Positions 6,795-11,172 of a stretch of DNA of 11,172 nucleotides are shown one piece after another. Origin of the DNA: Mariprofundaceae bacterium. Its GTDB lineage: Bacteria > Pseudomonadota > Zetaproteobacteria > Mariprofundales > Mariprofundaceae. The stretch is from NCBI GenBank assembly GCA_027018975.1, contig JALUXN010000198.1, positions 1 through 11,172 on the forward strand, written 5' to 3'. The position numbers were made by a program, and so were the translations under genes. The number at the start of each line of letters is the position of its first letter. Positions within the stretch are counted from its first letter, which is position 1. The notes under the pieces are model-generated. The model was not told where the DNA came from, did not search any database, and was given only the letters and a program-made list of their open reading frames with translations.

Positions 6795-8005
6795 GTCTGG
6801 CAACGACCGAAGAGCTACTGGCAGAGCTGCGCGCGGGGCGCATGATTATCCTCGCTGACGATGAGGATCGCGAGAACGAAGGCGATCTGGTCATGGCGGC
6901 GGAGTGGGTGACGCCGGAGGCGATCAATTTCATGGCGACCCACGGTCGCGGTTTGATCTGTCTGGCGATGACTCAGGAGCAGACCGATCGCCTCAAGCTG
7001 CCGCTGATGGTGGCCAACACCAACTCCAAGTTCAAAACCAATTTCACCATCTCCATCGAGGCGGCCGAAGGGGTGACCACCGGCATCTCCGCCTTCGATC
7101 GCGCCCATACCATCCGCGCGGCGATTGCCGACGATGTGACGGCCGATGATATTCATACGCCGGGGCACGTCTTTCCGCTGGTCGGGCGGGAAGGGGGGCT
7201 GCTGGTGCGCGCCGGCCACACCGAGGCGAGTATTGATCTGGCACGCATGGCGGGGCTGAAACCGGCCGGTGTGATTTGCGAGATTATGAATGAAGATGGC
7301 ACCATGGCGCGCATGCCGGAGCTGAAGCAGTTTGCCAAAAAGCACGGGCTGAAGGTTGGCACGATCGCCGATGTGATCAGTCACCGGCTCAAGCACGATT
7401 CGCTGGTTAAGCGCGAGGTCGAGGTGCGTATGCCGACCGAGTTCGGCGAGTTCCGCATGATCGGCTACACCAATGCGGTCGACAAGGCAGAGCATATTGC
7501 GCTGGTGATGGGCGAGCCGGATGCCGAGCGGCCATGTCTGGTGCGGGTGCATTCGGAGTGTTTGACCGGCGATGTGTTTGCCTCGCGCCGCTGCGATTGT
7601 GGTTCACAGCTGCATGCCGCGATGCGGCAGGTCTCCGAGGCGGGTGAGGGGGTGATCCTCTACCTGCGTCAGGAGGGGCGCGGCATTGGCCTGCTCAATA
7701 AATTGAAGGCGTATCAGTTGCAGGATGCCGGCCACGACACCGTGGAGGCGAATCAAAAACTGGGCTTTAAGGCCGACCTGCGTGATTACGGCATCGGGGC
7801 GCAGATTCTGCGCGATCTGGGGCTGCGGCGGTTGCGGCTATTGACCAATAATCCGAAGAAGATCATTGCGTTGGATGGTTATGGGTTGGAGGTGGCCGAG
7901 CGGGTGCAGCTGCAGGTCGGCGAGCATGCCGATAACATCGCCTACTTGCGCACCAAACAGGAGAAGATGGGGCATATGTTGAATCTGCAGGGAGAGTCGT
8001 CATGA
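6791..8005 (+). CDS. ribBA: Bifunctional 3,4-dihydroxy-2-butanone 4-phosphate synthase / GTP cyclohydrolase II
   Basis: RibBA supplies both precursors of riboflavin: the four-carbon unit from ribulose 5-phosphate, and the pyrimidine from GTP. The 404-residue protein is a full fusion. The N-terminal RibB domain (about 5-200) has the acidic loop DDEDRENEGD (Arg27, Glu28), RGLICLAM, RAGHTEASIDLARMAG (His143) and GVICEIMNEDG (Glu164). The C-terminal RibA domain (about 205-400) has VRVHSECLTGDVFASRRCDC, whose Cys257, Cys268 and Cys270 bind zinc. It also has YLRQEGRGIGLLNKLKAYQL and LRDYGIGAQILRDLG. Because the zinc site and the active-site Arg and Tyr motifs are intact, this is not one of the proteobacterial RibBA proteins with a decayed RibA half. 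ATGA overlaps link it to ribE and to ribH, and GGAG lies 5 bases before the start. Confidence 0.98.
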   Translation: MSLATTEELLAELRAGRMIILADDEDRENEGDLVMAAEWVTPEAINFMATHGRGLICLAMTQEQTDRLKLPLMVANTNSKFKTNFTISIEAAEGVTTGISAFDRAHTIRAAIADDVTADDIHTPGHVFPLVGREGGLLVRAGHTEASIDLARMAGLKPAGVICEIMNEDGTMARMPELKQFAKKHGLKVGTIADVISHRLKHDSLVKREVEVRMPTEFGEFRMIGYTNAVDKAEHIALVMGEPDAERPCLVRVHSECLTGDVFASRRCDCGSQLHAAMRQVSEAGEGVILYLRQEGRGIGLLNKLKAYQLQDAGHDTVEANQKLGFKADLRDYGIGAQILRDLGLRRLRLLTNNPKKIIALDGYGLEVAERVQLQVGEHADNIAYLRTKQEKMGHMLNLQGESS

Positions 8006-8511
8006 GTCTCGACGCACCGCACTTGGCGGGCAATGTGGATGCCACGGGTTTGCGTGTCGGCATCGTGGTGAGTCGCTTTAATCAGGATATTACCGATGCG
8101 CTGCGTGATGGCGCGGTGTCGGCGTTGATTGAGCATGGCTGCGCGGAGGATGATATCTATATCTCGCATGTGCCGGGCGCTTTTGAGCTGGGCACTATCG
8201 CCGCCAGGATGGCTGAGAGTGGACGGTTTGATGCGATTGTCTGTCTGGGCTGCGTGATTCGCGGCGATACGGCGCATTTTGATTATGTCTGCGAGGGTGC
8301 GATGGCGGCGATCGGTCGCGTGGCGCAGCGCGGAGATGTGGGTGTCGGCAACGGTGTGTTGACGCTGGATACGCACGAACAGGCGCTGGCGCGCGTGGGT
8401 GGGGCGCATGGCCATAAAGGCGAAGAGGCGGCGTTGACGGCGGTGGAAGTAGTGCGCGAGTTGCAGCGGTTGGAAGATCAATTCCGGGAAGATCAGTTGA
8501 GGGAAGCTTAA
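8002..8511 (+). CDS. ribH: 6,7-dimethyl-8-ribityllumazine synthase
   Basis: RibH condenses the RibB product with the ribitylamino-pyrimidine to make the lumazine that RibE consumes; it assembles into pentamers or 60-mer shells. The 169-residue protein shows SRFNQDITDAL (25-34), VPGAFELGTIAARM, and CLGCVIRGDTAHFDYVC with the catalytic His92. It also has NGVLTLDTHEQALARVGG and GHKGEEAA near the phosphate site. The usual Pro or Thr before the histidine is Ala91, a minor change. The last 15 or so residues (RLEDQFREDQLREA) are a charged extension a little longer than in E. coli RibH. The start overlaps ribBA by ATGA and is preceded by AGGGAGAG. The stop codon overlaps the nusB start in TAATG. Confidence 0.98.
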   Translation: MSLDAPHLAGNVDATGLRVGIVVSRFNQDITDALRDGAVSALIEHGCAEDDIYISHVPGAFELGTIAARMAESGRFDAIVCLGCVIRGDTAHFDYVCEGAMAAIGRVAQRGDVGVGNGVLTLDTHEQALARVGGAHGHKGEEAALTAVEVVRELQRLEDQFREDQLREA

Positions 8512-8942
8512 TGGGCAATCGGCATATGGCGCGCGAATCGGCGCTGGAGACACTCTATGCGTGGAGCTCGGCGGGGCAGGATGGTGGCATGATTCCCGAT
8601 CTGCTGGCCAGCCGACTGCAGCATGAGGAGCGCGACGAGCAGGATGAAAATTACCTGCGCGAGGCGGTCTATGGCGTGGTTGATCATGTCGATGAACTCG
8701 ATGCGTTGATCAAAACGGCGGTGCGCGGGCGCAGTTTGCGCTCGGTGGCGCAGGTGGAGATCAATGTGATCCGGCTGGCGGTCTGGGAGATGCAGAACCG
8801 CTTGGAGATCCCTTATCGGGTGATTATCAACGAGGCGCTGGAGCTGACCCGCGACTACGCCGGCGAGTCACCGCGCGGCTTTATCAATGGCGTGCTCGAT
8901 AACCTTGCCAAGCAGCTACGCGCAGAGGAGATGCGCGGCTAA
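8511..8942 (+). CDS. nusB: Transcription antitermination factor NusB
   Basis: NusB binds boxA RNA with NusE (S10) and promotes antitermination in rRNA operons. The 143-residue all-helical protein has the family hallmarks. These are RHMARESALETLYAWS at the N-terminus, GRSLRSVAQVEINVIRLAVWEM in the middle, and IPYRVIINEALELTRDYAGE and GFINGVLDNLAKQL near the end. Length is the same class as E. coli NusB (139). Its place after ribH is the standard proteobacterial arrangement. In many genomes thiL follows, but here the operon ends and a convergent gene begins. The start codon shares its A with the ribH stop (TAATG), and GAGGGAAG lies just upstream. Confidence 0.98.
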   Translation: MGNRHMARESALETLYAWSSAGQDGGMIPDLLASRLQHEERDEQDENYLREAVYGVVDHVDELDALIKTAVRGRSLRSVAQVEINVIRLAVWEMQNRLEIPYRVIINEALELTRDYAGESPRGFINGVLDNLAKQLRAEEMRG

Positions 8943-8999
8943 CGTTGGTGTTGGGCTGTTGATACCGCTCGCACACGTTTTTCTTCACGCAACAATGGT

Positions 9000-9022
9000 T
9001 CCCCGATAGAGGCTCTCGGGGA
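9000..9022 (+). other. Hairpin downstream of nusB, possible transcript end structure
   Basis: TCCCCGA (9000-9006) pairs perfectly with TCGGGGA (9016-9022) around a 9-base loop. It lies 58 bases after the nusB stop. The only T run nearby (TTTT at about 9032) starts some ten bases after the stem, so a classical intrinsic terminator is not supported. It may instead protect an mRNA 3' end or be part of a factor-dependent terminator. Confidence 0.45.
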
Positions 9023-9063
9023 TGACGCTATCGTTTTCCAAAAGCGCAGCGTGCTATTGCACA

Positions 9064-9075
9064 TGAGCATGCTCA
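9064..9075. repeat. 12-bp perfect palindrome
   Basis: TGAGCATGCTCA is a perfect inverted repeat in the non-coding gap. It could be a protein-binding site or the stem of a small RNA hairpin with no loop. No matching second copy was noticed in the window, so its meaning is unknown. Confidence 0.4.
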
Positions 9076-9172
9076 ACGCAGTTAGCTGGCAAACCGTGGG
9101 ATGAGCTGAATAGCTATCAAATAACTTGAATATATTTATCTATTGCATTGTTTTCAATTGTTTTTTATGTTT

Positions 9173-10324
9173 TTATGATGATGCGTCAGAGGGGTGTCGA
9201 ATGGCGCTCATTGATAGATGGCGGGATGGGTGTGCCAATGGGTTGGCGGCGGGTTGGATGCGCGCGGTCTGCTTGAGGGGGATACGCAGCTGCTGACCGG
9301 GGTGGATTTGGTTGCCAAGGGATGGATTGAGTTGGCGCAGGTGGTTTCTGGTGACGCGATAGTGCGATTGCAGTGCGAGCAGTGTTTCCCCTTCGGCGAC
9401 GGTAATCAGAATGGTGTGATCGGACTGTTTCGGCAGGCTGGTTTTGATGGCACGGACGCGGCGCAGTGATGTGCGTAGTGCGATGGTGTGGTGGCTGTGA
9501 TCCAGATATTGCGCCAGCTTGAGGCGGGGGTTGAATTTGAATATCTGTTGCCGTGGCAGGCCGGCGACTTGATGCAGGGCGGCGAGGTCTATCGGCGTCT
9601 GTAATTTGACAATGGTGGTCGGGTAGGGGGTGGGGAAGCGGAGTTCGCCGCTATCGTAGAGCGCAATCAGGCCGATGATGTGGCGAATGTAGGTTTTGGT
9701 GATTGGCGGCAGCATGGCATGCTTCAGACCCATCTCCGGTTGCCATGGACGGCGTTTCAGGCGGCGTTCAACAGCGTGCGGGCCGAGATGGTAGGCGGCC
9801 AGTGCCATGGGCCAGTTGCCGAAGTGTGCATATTGACGGATGAGAAACTTCGCCGCGGCATGGGTGCTGGCGCGAATGTCGCGGCGGCCGTCGAATGCAT
9901 CATCCTCCCGCAGGCCGAGCTCGTGGGCGGTGATCGGCATCAGCTGCCATAGCCCTGTCGCACCCACGGCTGATTCGGCATAGGGATTATAGCTGGATTC
10001 GACAACTGGTATCAGCTGTAGCTCGCGTGGATAGTGGTAGCGATTCAGCGTGTCGAGCACCGCCTGACGCACATAGCGGGAGCGCTGTGCAACACCGCGC
10101 CAATGGGTTAGATAGAGACGTTTGGCTTCTCGTTTCATCGCTGCCAGCTCATCTGTAGGAATGCCAGTCAGAAATGGATTGATCGGTTTTTCGGGGGCTG
10201 GCGCTGGCGTTTCTTGTTCAGGCTGAGGTTTGCTGATGGTGGCCACGGGGGTGACCGCCGGTTTGGCACAGGCGGCGACCAGCAGCAGTGTGATGATGTG
10301 GGGGAGTAGATATGTGCGTTGCAT
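9173..10324 (-). CDS. mltD: MltD-like membrane-bound lytic murein transglycosylase, lipoprotein with LysM
   Basis: Such enzymes cut the glycan strands of peptidoglycan, leaving 1,6-anhydro-muramyl ends. From the ATG at 10324 the protein has 383 residues. Its lipoprotein signal MQRTYLLPHIITLLLVAAC makes Cys19 the lipidation site, likely outer-membrane anchored. A Pro/Glu-rich linker follows. The SLT catalytic domain (about 80-220) has RELQLIPVVESSYNPYAESA with catalytic Glu109, GATGLWQLMP, and an Asp-Gly-Arg-Arg-Asp motif. Then come an MltD-type middle segment (about 235-290) and one LysM module (about 305-350, TVAEGETL to PGQQLRIPL). It is shorter than E. coli MltD (452) and has one clear LysM rather than two. 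The normal AAYN-x-G substrate motif reads AAYHLGPH here. An upstream TTG at 10357 is open, but the ATG puts the signal peptide at a normal length. The ribosome site is weak. Confidence 0.88.
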   Translation of the reverse strand: MQRTYLLPHIITLLLVAACAKPAVTPVATISKPQPEQETPAPAPEKPINPFLTGIPTDELAAMKREAKRLYLTHWRGVAQRSRYVRQAVLDTLNRYHYPRELQLIPVVESSYNPYAESAVGATGLWQLMPITAHELGLREDDAFDGRRDIRASTHAAAKFLIRQYAHFGNWPMALAAYHLGPHAVERRLKRRPWQPEMGLKHAMLPPITKTYIRHIIGLIALYDSGELRFPTPYPTTIVKLQTPIDLAALHQVAGLPRQQIFKFNPRLKLAQYLDHSHHTIALRTSLRRVRAIKTSLPKQSDHTILITVAEGETLLALQSHYRVTRNHLRQLNPSLGNQIHPGQQLRIPLKQTARIQPAANPLAHPSRHLSMSAIRHPSDASS

Positions 10325-10357
10325 GGGGCGCAGCCTAAGCAGGGATCGGCTGCACAA

Positions 10358-10373
10358 GATGATTTACATCACA
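10358..10373 (-). promoter_or_regulatory. CRP/FNR-like palindrome upstream of the lytic transglycosylase gene
   Basis: Read on the minus strand the bases are TGTGATGTAAATCATC. The left half is a perfect CRP half-site TGTGA, and the right half TCATC keeps three of five bases of TCACA. The inner core TGAT-N4-ATCA is also a perfect FNR-type core, lacking the outer T and A. It lies 34 bases upstream of the ATG at 10324. No clear -10 or -35 boxes accompany it, so whether it activates or represses is unknown. One such match can occur by chance. Confidence 0.35.
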
Positions 10374-10409
10374 TTTTTGACCTGAACAGTTCCAGCATGC
10401 GGCTGAATA

Positions 10410-10426
10410 GCGACTTATTAGGTCGC
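10410..10426. other. Small hairpin after malQ
   Basis: GCGAC (10410-10414) pairs with GTCGC (10422-10426) around a 7-base loop, 24 bases beyond the malQ stop. No U run follows on the minus strand, so it is a weak candidate for a transcript end; malQ and the transglycosylase gene may be read through together. Confidence 0.25.
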
Positions 10427-10449
10427 GTTGCGCACACCCGACTCTTGAG

Positions 10450-11172
10450 TTACATGCGCTGGTGGCGTGTGTTGAGTGCCCGGGCGCGTGGCCAGCAGGG
10501 GTGTTCGGTGGGGAGATCATCGAGTCGCCATGACCAGTTGCCGTCGAGGGTGCCGGGTGTGTTGAATTTGGCTTCGCTGCCGAGGGCGAGCAGATCTTGC
10601 ATCGGGATGACGGCGAGCAGTGCGGCGGAGGCGAGTGCGCATTCGATCAGTGGCCACGGCATGGTCTCCGGGTCTGCTCGCAGATAGGCGAGTAGGTGGT
10701 CGCGGGTGGCGGCATCCGCCGATTGGAACCAGCCGAGGGTGGTGTCGTTATCGTGCGTGCCGGTATAGACGACGGCATCGGCGCCGAAATTTTCCGGCAG
10801 GTAAGGGTTGTCCGCATCGCCGCCGAAGGCGAACTGCAAGATCTTCATGCCGGGGAGGTGGAAGGCGGTGCGCAGTGCGGTCACCTCTTCGGTGATGATG
10901 CCGAGATCTTCGGCGATCAGTGGCAGCCGGCCGAGTGCCTGTTGCAGAGCGGTGAGCAGTGCCGCGCCGGGGGCCTTACGCCACTCGCCGATGATGCCGT
11001 CGTCACGATCGCCGGGGATCACCCAGAACGCCTCCAGCGCGCGGAAGTGGTCGATGCGCAGCATATCCATCCACATCATCTGCCGCCGCACGCGCGCCAC
11101 CCACCAGCGGAAATGGTCGGCCTGCATCACCTCCCAGCGGTAGAGCGGATTGCCCCAGCGCTGGCCGGTCTG
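10450..11172 (-). CDS. malQ: 4-alpha-glucanotransferase (amylomaltase, GH77), 3' part
   Basis: MalQ transfers glucan segments between maltodextrins or glycogen-derived chains in the cytosol. The window holds the last 240 codons, and the frame is open to the right edge (bases 11131-11172 read QTGQRWGNPLYRWE), so the GTG at 11130 is internal. GH77 landmarks are all present. They are WGNPLYRW, the nucleophile Asp in LRIDHFRAL (visible residue 41), the acid/base Glu in LIAEDLGIIT (88), PGMKILQFAFGG, and the stabilising Asp in YTGTHDNDTTLGW (141). The C-terminal end, after ALGSEAKFNTPGT and the Trp-rich DGNWSWRL, is the normal family end, so the gene is complete at 3'. It is followed by a gap of 125 bases and the transglycosylase gene on the same strand; the two are not obviously related in function. 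Confidence 0.97.
   Translation of the reverse strand, partial: QTGQRWGNPLYRWEVMQADHFRWWVARVRRQMMWMDMLRIDHFRALEAFWVIPGDRDDGIIGEWRKAPGAALLTALQQALGRLPLIAEDLGIITEEVTALRTAFHLPGMKILQFAFGGDADNPYLPENFGADAVVYTGTHDNDTTLGWFQSADAATRDHLLAYLRADPETMPWPLIECALASAALLAVIPMQDLLALGSEAKFNTPGTLDGNWSWRLDDLPTEHPCWPRARALNTRHQRM

Larger units (their letters stand above)
8943..9172. other. Convergent intergenic region with hairpins and AT-rich tail
   Basis: These 230 bases lie between nusB (plus) and the lytic transglycosylase gene (minus). I see no credible reading frame, tRNA or thiL remnant. The left half holds a hairpin (9000-9022) and a 12-bp palindrome (9064-9075). From about 9110 to 9172 the sequence turns strongly AT-rich, with T runs on the plus strand. 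This presumably provides transcription end signals for both genes, but no textbook GC-stem plus U-run terminator is visible in either direction. Confidence 0.7.

Noticed and set aside
6815..7552. Minus-strand open frame of about 245 codons
   Set aside because: It is antisense to ribBA, which is certain from its motifs; the composition is that of a shadow frame.
9680..9952. Plus-strand open frame of 90 codons
   Set aside because: It is antisense to the SLT catalytic domain and has no ribosome site or family resemblance.
10325..10357. TTG start at 10357 for the transglycosylase gene
   Set aside because: The ATG at 10324 gives a lipoprotein signal peptide of normal length with Cys19; the extra 11 residues add two Arg-rich positions before it without need.
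1..11172. Mobile elements, CRISPR arrays, tRNA or rRNA genes, toxin-antitoxin or defence genes
   Set aside because: Nothing with the expected repeats, folds or protein motifs was seen on either strand.

Overview
The window reads as an ordinary, tightly packed stretch of a Pseudomonadota (Gram-negative) chromosome of fairly high GC (about 60% by eye). The evidence is a TonB energy transducer, a complete TatABC set, a periplasmic gamma-glutamyltranspeptidase, a lipoprotein lytic transglycosylase and the rib-nusB cluster. The class cannot be fixed from sequence alone. The gene order does not look enterobacterial, and a less studied group such as the Zetaproteobacteria or an environmental gammaproteobacterium is a guess only. 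No mobile element, CRISPR array, tRNA, rRNA or defence island was seen.

Bases 1-8942 are all on the plus strand and nearly gapless. The order is: the 3' end of a Gx-type (heptaprenyl diphosphate synthase component I-like) membrane protein, a TonB family protein, mutY, ggt, a VanZ-like membrane protein, tatA, tatB, tatC, a His/Asp-rich YdjM-like membrane protein, ribE, ribBA, ribH and nusB. Seven junctions are 4-base ATGA or GTGA overlaps, ribH-nusB is TAATG, and mutY starts 32 bases inside the TonB gene. This suggests one or a few long, translationally coupled transcripts whose promoter lies upstream of the window. The visible internal gaps are 61 bases before tatA, 27 bases between tatA and tatB, and 57 bases before ribE. 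tatA is only 59 codons long, so a 60-residue cut-off would miss it.

Functionally the plus-strand block falls into four parts. The first is an envelope group (Gx protein, TonB, Ggt, VanZ-like). The second is the twin-arginine translocase for folded proteins. The third is riboflavin synthesis from ribulose 5-phosphate and GTP products to riboflavin (RibBA, RibH, RibE), lacking only RibD. The fourth comprises two housekeeping genes, mutY (repair of A:8-oxoG) and nusB (antitermination).

Bases 8943-9172 are a 230-base non-coding gap between convergent genes. It holds a 7-bp-stem hairpin, a 12-bp perfect palindrome and an AT-rich tail. From there to the end, the minus strand carries an MltD-like membrane-bound lytic transglycosylase (with a CRP/FNR-like palindrome upstream) and the C-terminal 240 codons of the 4-alpha-glucanotransferase malQ, cut by the window edge. 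I found no convincing undescribed system. The most interesting points are the YdjM-like protein between tatC and ribE, the altered substrate-site motif in the transglycosylase, and the possible regulatory palindrome upstream of it.
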